DNA of 30,593 bases from JBEKJU01 sp050011095. Lineage in GTDB: Bacteria; Desulfobacterota; Syntrophorhabdia; Syntrophorhabdales; WCHB1-27. The notes under the pieces are model-generated. The model was not told where the DNA came from and did no database searches. It saw only the letters and a list, made by a program, of their open reading frames with translations. Positions 8,181-16,867 of the stretch are shown piece by piece; the first letter of the stretch is position 1, and each line of letters starts with the position of its first letter. Location of the stretch: the NCBI GenBank assembly GCA_050011095.1, contig JBEKJU010000008.1, positions 1 through 30,593 on the forward strand, read 5' to 3'. The translations under genes and the position numbers were made by a program.

Positions 8181-8939
8181 TTATAACCGCACGGGCACCC
8201 CGCGGTCCCGCAGATACCTCTTCGCGTCGAGCACCGTATGCTCCCTGTAGTGGAAGATGGAGGCCGCGAGCACCGCGTCCGCCTTGCCTTCCACAAGGCC
8301 CTCGTAAAGGTGTTCGAGCGTGCCGACACCCCCCGAGGCAATGACCGGAATGGTGACCGCCTCCGAGATAGTCCTCGTCAGCGGGATGTCATAGCCGATC
8401 TTCGTGCCGTCCCTGTCCATGCTCGTGAGGAGGATCTCGCCTGCCCCGAGGGCTTCCACCCTTCGCGCCCACTCGACGGCATCGACACCCGTCGCACGAC
8501 TTCCCCCGTACGTATATACCTCAAAACCGCCGCTTCCGGTCGCCTTCGCGTCGATGGCGACGCAGATGCACTGGCTCCCGAACATCTCGCTTGCCTCGGC
8601 AATCAGCTCCGGCCGCTCGACAGCGCTCGTGTTGACCGTCACCTTGTCGGCGCCGGCCCTGAGGATATCCCTTATATCGTCGAGACGCGTGACGCCGCCG
8701 CCTACCGTGAGGGGCATGAAGACCTCGGCCGCAACCTGCTCGACCACGTCGATGATTGTCTTTCTCGACTCGTGAGACGCGGTGATGTCGAGAAAACAGA
8801 GTTCATCCGCCATCTGCTCCTCGTACGCCCTGGCGTTCTCGACGGGCCCGCCCGCGTCCCTCAGGTTGACGAAATTCATCCCCTTCACCACCCTGCCCCC
8901 CATCACGTCGAGGCAGGGGATAATGCGCTTAGTCAGCAT
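8181..8939 (-). CDS. hisF: Imidazole glycerol phosphate synthase, cyclase subunit
   Basis: TIM-barrel cyclase that combines PRFAR with ammonia delivered by HisH to give imidazole glycerol phosphate and AICAR. The 252 residues match the family, and the two catalytic aspartates fall at the canonical numbers: D11 in IIPCLDVMGGRVVKG and D130 in CVAIDAKA. The phosphate-binding Gly motifs (TVGGGV near 78-83 and VIASGGVGT near the C-terminus) are present. Its ATG lies inside the end of hisA (11-bp overlap), suggesting translational coupling. HisH is encoded upstream, separated by the secreted-protein gene and hisA. Confidence 0.97.
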   Translation of the reverse strand: MLTKRIIPCLDVMGGRVVKGMNFVNLRDAGGPVENARAYEEQMADELCFLDITASHESRKTIIDVVEQVAAEVFMPLTVGGGVTRLDDIRDILRAGADKVTVNTSAVERPELIAEASEMFGSQCICVAIDAKATGSGGFEVYTYGGSRATGVDAVEWARRVEALGAGEILLTSMDRDGTKIGYDIPLTRTISEAVTIPVIASGGVGTLEHLYEGLVEGKADAVLAASIFHYREHTVLDAKRYLRDRGVPVRL

Positions 8940-9636
8940 AGATCATGGCCTCCCGGACCCCTATATTCCCTTCATAGAACGCCTTGCCCACGATCGCGGC
9001 CCAGACATCCATCTCCCTCAGCGCCTTGAGGTCGTCGGCGCTGCTCACGCCGCCCGCCGCGATGATCGGCAGGGCCGTCATCTCCTTGATTCTTCCGAGA
9101 CCCTCGAAATCCGGCCCCGTGAGCATGCCGTCGCCGGCTATGTTCGTGCAGAGGAGCGCCATGACGCCCACCCTGCGGGCATCGTCGAGCACCTTCTCCA
9201 GGCCTGCGGAGGCGGCCTCTTTCCAGCCCTTCACCATGAGCCTTCCCTCGTACATGTCGAGGCCGAGGACGATGTTCCGAAAGGCCGACAATCCCTCAAA
9301 AAAGGCGGGGTCCGTCAGGGCCCTGGTACCGACGATCACGCCGTTCACCCCCATGGCCGCATAAGATGTGATATCCCCTTCTCTTCGTATGCCTCCCCCG
9401 ACCTCCAGATACCCGTCCACGGCGGCCCGGACCTCCTTTATCACCTCCCGGTGCACTACGGCGCCCGTCCGGGCCCCATCGAGGTCGACCACGTGGAAGT
9501 CCCTGGCCCCTTCAGCCACCATGCGCGCGATCATGGCCGCGGGGTCATCGCCGTACACGGTCATGCGCTCGAAATCACCGCGAACGAGCCTCACGAAGCG
9601 CCCGGCTATGAGGTCCATGGCAAACAATATCTTCAT
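8929..9636 (-). CDS. hisA: ProFAR isomerase
   Basis: Isomerises the aminoaldose ProFAR to PRFAR, the fourth step of histidine synthesis. The 235-residue TIM barrel has D8 (MKILFAMDLIAGR), D127 (LGLDMYEGR) and T164 (LCTNIAGDG) at the canonical catalytic positions, and phosphate-binding segments EVGGGIRR and AAGGVSS. In the usual T-(D/E)-I motif the acidic residue is Asn here, a position not counted as catalytic. The ATG overlaps the stop of the upstream secreted-protein gene as ATGA, and its end overlaps hisF. Confidence 0.96.
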   Translation of the reverse strand: MKILFAMDLIAGRFVRLVRGDFERMTVYGDDPAAMIARMVAEGARDFHVVDLDGARTGAVVHREVIKEVRAAVDGYLEVGGGIRREGDITSYAAMGVNGVIVGTRALTDPAFFEGLSAFRNIVLGLDMYEGRLMVKGWKEAASAGLEKVLDDARRVGVMALLCTNIAGDGMLTGPDFEGLGRIKEMTALPIIAAGGVSSADDLKALREMDVWAAIVGKAFYEGNIGVREAMIYAD

Positions 9637-10175
9637 GGCCTTTTCGCGGCCCCCTCCTGTTTCAGATCATCGGCGAGGTCATCGACCGCCTTGCGCACGC
9701 CCTCGCGGGCGAGCTCGCTCGCGGTGATCCACCTCGCCTTTCGCCTGAGGAAGGTGAAGAAGCGGAAGATATTGTCGGAGAGCGGCTGCTGCGTCTCATC
9801 GAAGACAATGACCCTCGCGAGGCCGCTCTGGTCGAAGAGGTGGACATGGAAACCGACGCTCGCCGGTCTTTCCACGGCGAAATTGCCCCCTCGCCGCTCC
9901 TGGAACCGGTAGATGAGGACATTTAGGTACTGCGCTTCCCCCTTCTCCTGGGTGTACTTGATCCCCTTTTCTTCGAGGGCCCCGCCAAACTCGGTCATGA
10001 GCGTGGTCTCCGCATTTTCGTGTATGTCTCCGGGCACGATCACCCTGTGGCAGACAGGACAGATGTTCTCGTTCAAGTCCTGCAGCCGTTCCACGTAAAG
10101 GCCGAGGGCAAAGGCCGGAGCGGACGCGCCGGCAACGATGAGGATGGCTGCTACGATGGCGGACACTATTCGCAT
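9633..10175 (-). CDS. Uncharacterised secreted protein with CxxC, inside the his cluster
   Basis: I do not recognise this 180-residue protein. It begins with a clear Sec signal peptide (MRIVSAIVAAILIVAGASAPAFA) with a plausible AFA-L cleavage near residue 23 and no lipobox cysteine, so it should be periplasmic. Just after comes ENICPVCHRVIVP with C39 and C42, which could bind metal or heme, or form a disulfide. The middle resembles a small alpha/beta fold (AQYLNVLIYRFQ, ASVGFHVHLFD, LARVIVFDE), and the C-terminus (TASELAREGVRKAVDDLADDL) looks like an amphipathic helix. It overlaps hisH by 10 bp and hisA by 4 bp, so it is translated with the histidine genes although no histidine enzyme is exported. 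A role in the pathway is not implied. Confidence 0.8.
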   Translation of the reverse strand: MRIVSAIVAAILIVAGASAPAFALGLYVERLQDLNENICPVCHRVIVPGDIHENAETTLMTEFGGALEEKGIKYTQEKGEAQYLNVLIYRFQERRGGNFAVERPASVGFHVHLFDQSGLARVIVFDETQQPLSDNIFRFFTFLRRKARWITASELAREGVRKAVDDLADDLKQEGAAKRP

Positions 10176-10768
10176 AGTCTCACAAAATTCCTCAGAAGCC
10201 TGAGGCCGATGGCCTGGCTCTTTTCGGGATGGAACTGGCAGGCGAAGATATTACCCTTCTCCACCGAGGAGGTGAACTCCCCGCCGTACCCGGTAACGGT
10301 GGCCGATACAGGTTCAGCCGGTTCGGGAAAGTAGGAATGGACGAAATAAAAGTAGGAACCGCTTGGGATGCCGTCAAGTATCGGTGAGGGCTTGACGATA
10401 TCGATGCTGTTCCATCCCATGTGGGGTATCTTCATGGCGCCTTGAAAACGGACCACCCGTCCCTTGATCACCGCCATACCCTCGACCCCCGGCGTCTCTT
10501 CGGAAGATTCAAGGAGGATCTGCATGCCGAGGCAGATCCCCAGATAGGGCTTTCCTTCCGCTATCTGCTCCCTGATGAGGTCGAAGAGGCCGTACCGCTT
10601 CAGGTTCTCCACGCACCTGCCAAAGGCGCCGACGCCGGGAACCACGAGGGCCCTCGCCTCCCGGACCGCCCTTGCATCGCTCGTGACAACGACATCCGCG
10701 TCAAGGTGCCGGAAGGCGTTCGTCACGCTCCTCAAGTTCCCCATGCCGTAGTCCACTATGGCAATCAT
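10166..10768 (-). CDS. hisH: Imidazole glycerol phosphate synthase, glutaminase subunit
   Basis: Class I glutamine amidotransferase that feeds ammonia to HisF. With the ATG at 10768 it has 200 residues, typical for HisH, starting MIAIVDYGMGNLRSV. The nucleophile C79 is in YLGICLGMQ, and the His-Glu pair is in CQFHPEKSQ near residues 182-188. A GTG nine bases upstream (10777) is possible, but the ATG matches the family start and forms a TGATG stop-start overlap with hisB. The 3' end overlaps the secreted-protein gene by 10 bp. Confidence 0.95.
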   Translation of the reverse strand: MIAIVDYGMGNLRSVTNAFRHLDADVVVTSDARAVREARALVVPGVGAFGRCVENLKRYGLFDLIREQIAEGKPYLGICLGMQILLESSEETPGVEGMAVIKGRVVRFQGAMKIPHMGWNSIDIVKPSPILDGIPSGSYFYFVHSYFPEPAEPVSATVTGYGGEFTSSVEKGNIFACQFHPEKSQAIGLRLLRNFVRLCE

Positions 10769-11352
10769 CACAAACACCCCTTCGTGGAGAGCGCCCCCTT
10801 CACCTTATCATCGGCCCTAACCGCATCCCGGAGCGCCCTGCCGAAGGCCTTGAATATCGCCTCGATCTTGTGGTGCAGGTTCTCTCCGGAGAGGAGCTTC
10901 ACGTGGAGGGTGATCCGCGCCTCGTTCGCGAAACCCCGGAAGAATTCCTTCACCACCTCGCCGTCGAAGGAGCCCGCCTTGCCCGTGACATCGCCGCTAA
11001 AGACGAGCAGGGGCCTCCCCGAGAGGTCGACGGCCACCAGGCAGAGGGCCTCGTCCATGGGCAGGAGGCAGTGGCCGAACCGGCTTGCGCCGGCAAATGC
11101 GGGGAGGGCCTCTCTCAGTGCACTCCCGAGGGTAATGCCCGTATCCTCGATGGTGTGGTGGTAGTCGATGTCGATGTCGCCCTTTGCCTCGACGGTGAGG
11201 TCGAAGAAGCCGTGGCGCGCGAAAAGCTCGAGCATGTGATTGAAGAAGGGGATACCCGTCGAGATGTCATATCGGCCGTCACCGTCGAGCTTCCAGGCGA
11301 CCCGTATCCGGGTCTCCTTCGTCCTCCTCTCCACCTCGGATTCCCTCTCCAT
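10768..11352 (-). CDS. hisB: Imidazoleglycerol-phosphate dehydratase
   Basis: Converts imidazole glycerol phosphate to imidazole acetol phosphate with bound Mn. It is the monofunctional form (194 residues), lacking the phosphatase domain of the enterobacterial fusion, so histidinol-phosphatase must be elsewhere. Motifs include GIPFFNHMLELFARHG near 33-48 and the metal-binding HHTIED at 65-70. AGGGGG stands 4 nt before the ATG at 11352. It follows hisG by 8 bp and ends in a TGATG overlap with hisH. Confidence 0.96.
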   Translation of the reverse strand: MERESEVERRTKETRIRVAWKLDGDGRYDISTGIPFFNHMLELFARHGFFDLTVEAKGDIDIDYHHTIEDTGITLGSALREALPAFAGASRFGHCLLPMDEALCLVAVDLSGRPLLVFSGDVTGKAGSFDGEVVKEFFRGFANEARITLHVKLLSGENLHHKIEAIFKAFGRALRDAVRADDKVKGALSTKGCL

Positions 11353-11360
11353 CGATCCCC

Positions 11361-12230
11361 CTAGAGTATCACTTTATTCAACGGATATTCCACAATGCCC
11401 TGCGCACCCGCCCTTCTGAGCGAAGGAATGATGTCCCTGACCACCTGTTCGTCCATGATCACCTCTATAGCGACCCATTCGCTGTCTGAAAGACCCGAGA
11501 TCGTCGGCGTATGGAGGGAGGGAAGGATGCCTATCACCGTATCGAGCTTCCCCCTCGGCACGTTCATCTTGAGCCCCACCTTCTCGTCCGCGAGGAGGGC
11601 CGCCTTGAGGAGCATCACGATATTCTCGATCTTCGTCCTCTTCCACTTATCCTTGAGCGCCGTCTTATTGGCTACGACGACGGTCTCCGATTCCAGGATC
11701 GTCTCGACGATGCGGAGGTTGTTCGCCACGAGGGATGCCCCCGTCTCCGTGACCTCCACGATGGCATCGGCGAGGAGGGGCGGCTTTGCCTCTGTCGCGC
11801 CCCACGAATACTCCACCGCGGCATCTATCTTCCGGGATTTCAGGTAGCGCGTCGTGAAGCCCACGAGCTCGGTGGCGATCTTCTTTCCCCGGAGGCCCTT
11901 GAGGTCCGTGATCGGCGAGTCGACCGGCACCGCCACGACCCATTTGACGCCCCTGAACCCCACCTTGCCGTAGCGCAGGCGGGCGACCTCCGCGACCTTC
12001 GAGTTCTGCTCAAGCACCCAGTCGAGACCGGTGATCCCCATGTCGAGGATGCCGTTCTCCACATACCGCCCCATCTCCTGCGCCCTTATGACGAGCCCCG
12101 AAAGCTCCGGATCGTCGATGGCCGGAACGTAGGACCGATCCGCGAGCTTGATGGTGTAGCCCGCATTCTTGAAAAGCCTGAGGGTGCTCTCCTGCAGGCT
12201 CCCCTTTGGTATCCCTATCTTCAGCTTCAC
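11361..12230 (-). CDS. hisG: ATP phosphoribosyltransferase, long form
   Basis: First and regulated step of histidine synthesis, joining ATP and PRPP. The 289-residue length is that of the long HisG with a C-terminal ACT-like regulatory domain (roughly residues 215-289, ending IPSLRRAGAQGIVEYPLNKVIL), which binds histidine. The short form needs HisZ, so the lack of hisZ here is expected. The N-terminus (LKIGIPKGSLQESTLRLFKNAGY) is characteristic. The start is GTG at 12230, overlapping the hisD stop as GTGA, with AAGGAG 8 nt upstream. Confidence 0.96.
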   Translation of the reverse strand: MKLKIGIPKGSLQESTLRLFKNAGYTIKLADRSYVPAIDDPELSGLVIRAQEMGRYVENGILDMGITGLDWVLEQNSKVAEVARLRYGKVGFRGVKWVVAVPVDSPITDLKGLRGKKIATELVGFTTRYLKSRKIDAAVEYSWGATEAKPPLLADAIVEVTETGASLVANNLRIVETILESETVVVANKTALKDKWKRTKIENIVMLLKAALLADEKVGLKMNVPRGKLDTVIGILPSLHTPTISGLSDSEWVAIEVIMDEQVVRDIIPSLRRAGAQGIVEYPLNKVIL

Positions 12231-13507
12231 CCGGGCAGCTCCTTTCTCGCCCTTATCGCCTCGCCGTGGGCGTAAAGGCCCTCTATGTCCGCAAGCGCCG
12301 CAGCGTCGTCCCCGTATTTTCTGAGGAATGACCCATCTATCTTAACTAAAACTTGCCTCTTTGTAAATCGTTCCACCGAGAGGCCCGAAGAGAACCTCCC
12401 TGCCCCGCCTGTCGGCAGTACGTGGTTCGTGCCGATATAGTAATCGCCCATGGAGACGCACGTGTGGGGACCGACATAGGTGACGCCCGAATACCTTATC
12501 CTGTCGGCTGCCGTCTCATCCCCTATGACCTCGAGGTGCTCGGGGGCGATGGCGTCGATCGCGGAAAGGGCGTCCTCCAGTTTCGTGTAGTGGACGAGAA
12601 AGCCGTGGGCATTGAGGGCCCGCTCCACGATCTCACGCCGCCTGTTCGACGAGATGAGGCGCTCGATGTTCCTCAAAAGGCTGTAAAGCGCCTCCTGGGA
12701 AGGGGAGAAAAGGCCGACGCAGGCCATCTCGTCGTGCTCCGCCTGGGAAAAGAGGTCCCACGCGAGTATGGCCGGAGGGAAAGGCTCCGTGACGAGGACG
12801 ACAAGCTCGCTCGGGCCCGCAAGCATGTCGATGCCGACGCGGCCGTATACGTCCCTCTTCGCCTCCTCCACATAGGCGTTGCCCGGTCCCACGATCATGT
12901 CCACCTTCGGTACGCCTCCGGCGCCGTACGCGAAGGCGTAGATGGCCTGGGCCCCGCCTATCCTGTAGACGTCGGTGACCCCGAGGAGTCCCGCGGCCGC
13001 CGCGATGTACGGGTTGATGCGCCCGTCGCGCGCGGGGGTGGTCGCATAGATCTCCCTGACACCCGCGATACGTGCCGGCACCGCCCCCATGACGAGGCTC
13101 GACGGGTAAGGCGCCGTACCACCCGGCACGTACACGAGGGCCCTTTCCACGGGCACGGACTTTTCGACGACCTTCAGACCCTGTCTTCGGTACGTTCGCT
13201 CCAAAGGCTTCTGGCTTTTATGAAAGAGGGTCACGTTCCGTATCATGCCCGTAAGCACGCGCAGCTCTTTCCTTCCGACCAGTGATGCCGCGCCTTCGAG
13301 TTCGTCCGGCTCGATTTTCAGCGGGTAGTCGCGGCTCCATCCGTCGAACTGCCTGGCGTAGCCCACGAGCGCCCCCTCCCCCTTCGCGAGCACCTCGGTC
13401 CTGATGCGCTCCACCCTCTCCCTGATACCCGCCCTGGCTGCCTCCCTCGCGGAGACGATGGCGGTAATGAAGGCATCGCGCTCTTTCTCAAGATGCCATA
13501 TTTTCAT
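12227..13507 (-). CDS. hisD: Histidinol dehydrogenase
   Basis: Zinc- and NAD-dependent enzyme for the last two oxidations, histidinol to histidine. From the ATG at 13507 it has 426 residues. Zinc ligands Q255 and H258 lie in LFSQAEHDE, the IAPEHLEV motif follows further on, and a C-terminal HGEAIRAR supplies the last His. GPGNAYVEEAKRDVYG and DMLAGPSE are conserved NAD and substrate segments. The frame is open to 13627, but that extension lies antisense-like within murA. At 13507 an AGGAGG stands 4 nt upstream and the family start (MKIWHLEKERDAF) fits. It overlaps murA by 20 bp. Confidence 0.96.
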   Translation of the reverse strand: MKIWHLEKERDAFITAIVSAREAARAGIRERVERIRTEVLAKGEGALVGYARQFDGWSRDYPLKIEPDELEGAASLVGRKELRVLTGMIRNVTLFHKSQKPLERTYRRQGLKVVEKSVPVERALVYVPGGTAPYPSSLVMGAVPARIAGVREIYATTPARDGRINPYIAAAAGLLGVTDVYRIGGAQAIYAFAYGAGGVPKVDMIVGPGNAYVEEAKRDVYGRVGIDMLAGPSELVVLVTEPFPPAILAWDLFSQAEHDEMACVGLFSPSQEALYSLLRNIERLISSNRRREIVERALNAHGFLVHYTKLEDALSAIDAIAPEHLEVIGDETAADRIRYSGVTYVGPHTCVSMGDYYIGTNHVLPTGGAGRFSSGLSVERFTKRQVLVKIDGSFLRKYGDDAAALADIEGLYAHGEAIRARKELPG

Positions 13508-14762
13508 CCTTCCTCCTCTCGATGCTCGCACCCAGGGCGCCCAGCTTCTTCTCGATCGTTTCGTATCCCCTGTCGATATGGTATATTCGGGAGACCTCCG
13601 TCGTGCCGTACGCGCAGAGGCCCGCAAGGATGAGCGATGCGCTCGCCCGAAGGTCCGTGGCCATCACCTTCGCGCCCTGGAGGGCCTTGACCCCCTTGAC
13701 GATCGCCGTGTTTCCTATGACGTGCACGTCCGCCCCCATCCTCCGCAGTTCCGCCGCGTGCATCATCCTGTTCTCGAAGATCGTCTCGGTGATGACGCCG
13801 ACACCCCCCGAGACGCCCATGAGCGCCATCACCTGGGCCTGCATGTCAGTAGGAAAACCGGGGTAGGGCAGCGTCTTCACGTCGAAGGCCCTGGGTCGCT
13901 TCCTCGTCATGGAAGCCCGTATCTTCCCCTCTTTCTCCTCTATCTCCATGCCCGCTTCCCTCAGCTTCCCGATCAGGGCCTTCAGGTGATCGGCCCTCGC
14001 GCCTTCCAGGACGATACTGCCCCTCGTGAGGCCGCAGCCGACCAGGAAGGTGCCCGCCTCGATCCGGTCGGGGATCACCTCGTAGTCGCAGGGCGCAAGC
14101 TCCTTGACGCCCTTTACGCGTACCGTCTCGGTGCCGATGCCCTCTATCTTCGCACCCATCCTCGTGAGCATGGTCGCAAGGTCGGCCACCTCCGGCTCCC
14201 GCGCGGCGTTCTGTATTATTGTCTCGCCCTCGGCGGTGACCGCGGCCATCAGGATGTTCTCCGTTCCCCCCACGGTGGGCGCGTCGAAGGTCACCTTGCA
14301 GCCCCGCAGCCTCTTTGCGCTCACGTCGACGTAGCCTTCGTGGATCTTCACCTCGCATCCGAGCAGGGAGAGCGCCTTGAGGTGGAGGTTTATCGGCCGC
14401 TCGCCGATGGCGCACCCCCCCGGATAGGAGACGACCGCCCGTCTGAGCCTCCCGACAAGGGCGCCGAGGACGAGCACGGACGCCCGCATCTCCTTGACGA
14501 TCTCATAGGGGGCCGTATAGTTCTCGACGCCTTTCGTGTCCACGACGATCGTGTGGTCGTCCACCCGCGTCCCCTTGGCGCCTATGAAAGCAAGGAGCTT
14601 TATCATGGAATCCACGTCCCGGAGCCGGGGGACATTGGCGATCCGGTAGAGGCCTTCCTGGAGCAGGGTCGCCGAAAGCACGGGGAGGACGGCATTCTTC
14701 GCCCCGCTTATCACGACCGAGCCGCTAAGCCTTTCACCGCCCTTTATGACAAACTTTTCCAT
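13488..14762 (-). CDS. murA: UDP-N-acetylglucosamine 1-carboxyvinyltransferase
   Basis: First committed step of peptidoglycan synthesis: transfers enolpyruvate from PEP to UDP-GlcNAc. The 424-residue protein has K22-N23 in SGAKNAVLPVL and the catalytic cysteine C117 in PGGCAIGERPINLHL, the residue targeted by fosfomycin. An Asp at this position would give resistance, so this enzyme looks sensitive. The ATG at 14762 lies inside the end of prmC (19-bp overlap) with AAGGGG close upstream. murA between prfA-prmC and the his genes is a frequent order in related genomes. Confidence 0.97.
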   Translation of the reverse strand: MEKFVIKGGERLSGSVVISGAKNAVLPVLSATLLQEGLYRIANVPRLRDVDSMIKLLAFIGAKGTRVDDHTIVVDTKGVENYTAPYEIVKEMRASVLVLGALVGRLRRAVVSYPGGCAIGERPINLHLKALSLLGCEVKIHEGYVDVSAKRLRGCKVTFDAPTVGGTENILMAAVTAEGETIIQNAAREPEVADLATMLTRMGAKIEGIGTETVRVKGVKELAPCDYEVIPDRIEAGTFLVGCGLTRGSIVLEGARADHLKALIGKLREAGMEIEEKEGKIRASMTRKRPRAFDVKTLPYPGFPTDMQAQVMALMGVSGGVGVITETIFENRMMHAAELRRMGADVHVIGNTAIVKGVKALQGAKVMATDLRASASLILAGLCAYGTTEVSRIYHIDRGYETIEKKLGALGASIERRKDENMAS

Positions 14763-15577
14763 GAGCCCCTTATCACCCTTTCCAGGCCTGCGAGGTCACG
14801 GAGCATTGCCACATCTAGGCCCGCCTTTCGGAGGGGCGCGTCCAGAACGGCTGCCTGGCCCCCGCCGCCGATCTCACAGAGCATATATCCGCCCCTGGCG
14901 AGATGGGGGACAATTTCCCCGATATACCTCTGATAAAGCTCCGTCCCGTCTCTTCCGCCCACGAGGGCGCGCCTCGGTTCGAACGCCTTCACGTCCGCCA
15001 TGAGGCCGTCCCACTCGCATTCGGCCACATAGGGCAGGTTCGCGCATATAAGGTCGAAGACCCGGCCATTTTTGACGGCCGCGAAGAGGTCGGAGGCAAC
15101 GAAGTCGATCCCGGCCCCGAGGCCGAGCGAACGGGCGTTCCTCCTCGCCACGTCGAGGGCTCCGGGGGAGATGTCGACACAGAGGACGTGGCGGGCGTGG
15201 GCCTTCGCGAGGAGTATGCCGATTATCCCCGAGCCGGTTCCCATGTCGAGGACACGCACGTCACCGCCTTTCTCCCCGACGATCCGGAGCGCCTCTTCAA
15301 CGAGGAGTTCCGTCTCCGGCCTCGGTATCAGGACGCGCTCGTCCACGTAGAACGATTCCGAAAAGAACTCCTTCCTGTTAGTGAGGTAGGCGAGGGGCTT
15401 CCCCCTTAGCCTCTCGTCGACGAGCCTCGCGATCCTCGCGGTCTCGGCCCCATCGAGCAGCCTCTCCGGCTCCATCAGGATCCGTTCCCGCGAAAGCGCA
15501 AGGACGTGGGAAACGATGGCCGCGAGGTCAAGTCCGGGAATCTCCTTCCGGGAAAGAAATAACTCTCTGATACGCAA
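14744..15577 (-). CDS. prmC: Release factor glutamine methyltransferase
   Basis: SAM-dependent methyltransferase that modifies the Gln of the GGQ motif in RF1 and RF2; its substrate RF1 is encoded just upstream. The SAM-binding motif is VLDMGTGSGIIGI (109-121), and the region RKEFFSESFYVDERVLIPRPETELLVEEAL is typical. The substrate-Gln motif, usually NPPY, reads NLPY at 180-183. Start: TTG at 15577, 5 bp after the prfA stop. No ATG or GTG nearby would keep the N-terminal helix domain, and the upstream Shine-Dalgarno is weak, so translation may be coupled to prfA. The 277-residue length is normal. Confidence 0.93.
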   Translation of the reverse strand: MRIRELFLSRKEIPGLDLAAIVSHVLALSRERILMEPERLLDGAETARIARLVDERLRGKPLAYLTNRKEFFSESFYVDERVLIPRPETELLVEEALRIVGEKGGDVRVLDMGTGSGIIGILLAKAHARHVLCVDISPGALDVARRNARSLGLGAGIDFVASDLFAAVKNGRVFDLICANLPYVAECEWDGLMADVKAFEPRRALVGGRDGTELYQRYIGEIVPHLARGGYMLCEIGGGGQAAVLDAPLRKAGLDVAMLRDLAGLERVIRGSWKSLS

Positions 15578-15582
15578 CGCGG

Positions 15583-16650
15583 TTACCGTGCCTTCAGGGA
15601 CTCTGCCTGAAAGTGGGCGACGATCGGATCAAGCAGGGCGTCGAGGTTGCCTGCCAGCGTATCCTCGAGCTTGTAGAGGGTGAGGCCGATCCTGTGGTCG
15701 GTCACTCTCCCCTGGGGGAAGTTATAGGTGCGGATCCGTTCACTCCTGTCGCCTGTTCCCACCTGCTTCCTTCTCTCCTCCGAGACCTCCTGCTCCTTCT
15801 CCTCCTCCATCCGTTCCTTGAGCCGCGCCCGCAACACCCTGAGGGCCTTCGCCTTGTTCTTGTGCTGGGATTTTTCGTCCTGGCAGGTCACGACAAGACC
15901 GGTCGGAATGTGGGTGATCCTGACGGCGGAGTCGGTCGTGTTCACGTGCTGGCCGCCGGGACCGCTCGACCGGTATACGTCGATCCGCAAATCCTCGGCG
16001 TTTATGGTCAGCTCCAATTCCTCCGGCTCGGGGAGCACGGCGACGGTCACCGTGGACGTGTGAATGCGGCCCTGCGATTCCGTCTCCGGCACGCGCTGCA
16101 CCCGGTGGACACCGCTCTCGTATTTCAGCCTCTGAAAGGCGTCCCGCGCCTCCACGGCCAGGGTGACCTCTTTGAAGCCGCCCAGATCGGACATGCTCAT
16201 ATTGAGGAGCTCCGTCTTCCAGTGCATCTTCTCGGCATATTTCATATACATGCTGAAAAGGTCACGGGCGAAGAGGGCCGCCTCTTCGCCCCCCGTGCCG
16301 GCCCGTATCTCCAGGAAGGTGTTGTTCACCTGCTGCTCTTCTTTCGCGAGGAGCTTCCCCTTCAGGAGGGATTCAAGCCTCTGATCCTCCTTTTCGAGTA
16401 GGGCGGCCTCTTCCCTCGCGAGTTCCTTCATCTGCTCGTCCGTCTCCTGCTGCACCATCTCCCTGGCATTCCGGAACTCCGCCCTGACCTTCTTCCATTC
16501 CCGGAAAGTCGCGACCACCTCGCGCAGCTCGGCGTACTCGCGCGCCAGCTTCCTGTACCCGTCCATGTCGGCGACCGCGGCCGGCCGCGCCATATCGGCC
16601 TCTATCCGGTCGAATCGCTTCTCCATGTCCTCGAGCCTGTCCGCGATCAT
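15583..16650 (-). CDS. prfA: Peptide chain release factor 1
   Basis: Recognises UAA and UAG and triggers peptide release. At 355 residues it is full length. The codon-reading PxT motif is PET at 188-190 (RVPETESQGRIHTS), which marks RF1 rather than RF2, and the catalytic GGQ is at 232-234 (SSGPGGQHVNTTDSAV). There is no programmed frameshift, which is an RF2 feature. The ATG overlaps the rpmE stop as ATGA. Its methyltransferase gene prmC follows after 5 bp. Confidence 0.97.
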   Translation of the reverse strand: MIADRLEDMEKRFDRIEADMARPAAVADMDGYRKLAREYAELREVVATFREWKKVRAEFRNAREMVQQETDEQMKELAREEAALLEKEDQRLESLLKGKLLAKEEQQVNNTFLEIRAGTGGEEAALFARDLFSMYMKYAEKMHWKTELLNMSMSDLGGFKEVTLAVEARDAFQRLKYESGVHRVQRVPETESQGRIHTSTVTVAVLPEPEELELTINAEDLRIDVYRSSGPGGQHVNTTDSAVRITHIPTGLVVTCQDEKSQHKNKAKALRVLRARLKERMEEEKEQEVSEERRKQVGTGDRSERIRTYNFPQGRVTDHRIGLTLYKLEDTLAGNLDALLDPIVAHFQAESLKAR

Positions 16651-16865
16651 TCCTTATCCTTCGTCACCACCCTGCCGTATTTTCTCTGGAATTTCTCCAC
16701 CCTTCCCGCCGAGTCGCGGAGCTTCTCGCGTCCCGTGAAGATGGGGTGGCACTTCGCACAAATTTCCACGGTGATCTTCTCCTTTGTGGATAGGGTCTCA
16801 AACGTGTTGCCGCAGGCACACCGTACCTGGGCCTTCTTCAGCTCGGGATGAATCTTTGCTTTCAT
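16647..16865 (-). CDS. rpmE: Ribosomal protein L31, zinc-binding type
   Basis: Component of the 50S subunit at the inter-subunit bridge. The 72-residue protein carries four cysteines, C16, C18, C36 and C39, so it is the zinc (C+) form, not the zinc-free paralogue. The segment CHPIFTGREKLRDSAGRVEKFQRKYG is diagnostic. Its ribosome binding site is the last codons of rho (GGAGG just before the rho stop), 2 bp away. It overlaps prfA by 4 bp. Confidence 0.97.
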   Translation of the reverse strand: MKAKIHPELKKAQVRCACGNTFETLSTKEKITVEICAKCHPIFTGREKLRDSAGRVEKFQRKYGRVVTKDKE

Positions 16866-16867
16866 GG

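Noticed and set aside
13404..14933. A 509-codon open frame on the plus strand opposite murA and prmC
   Set aside because: It is antisense to two well-supported genes, its translation is Arg/His/Pro-rich without any family pattern, and such frames are common in GC-rich sequence.
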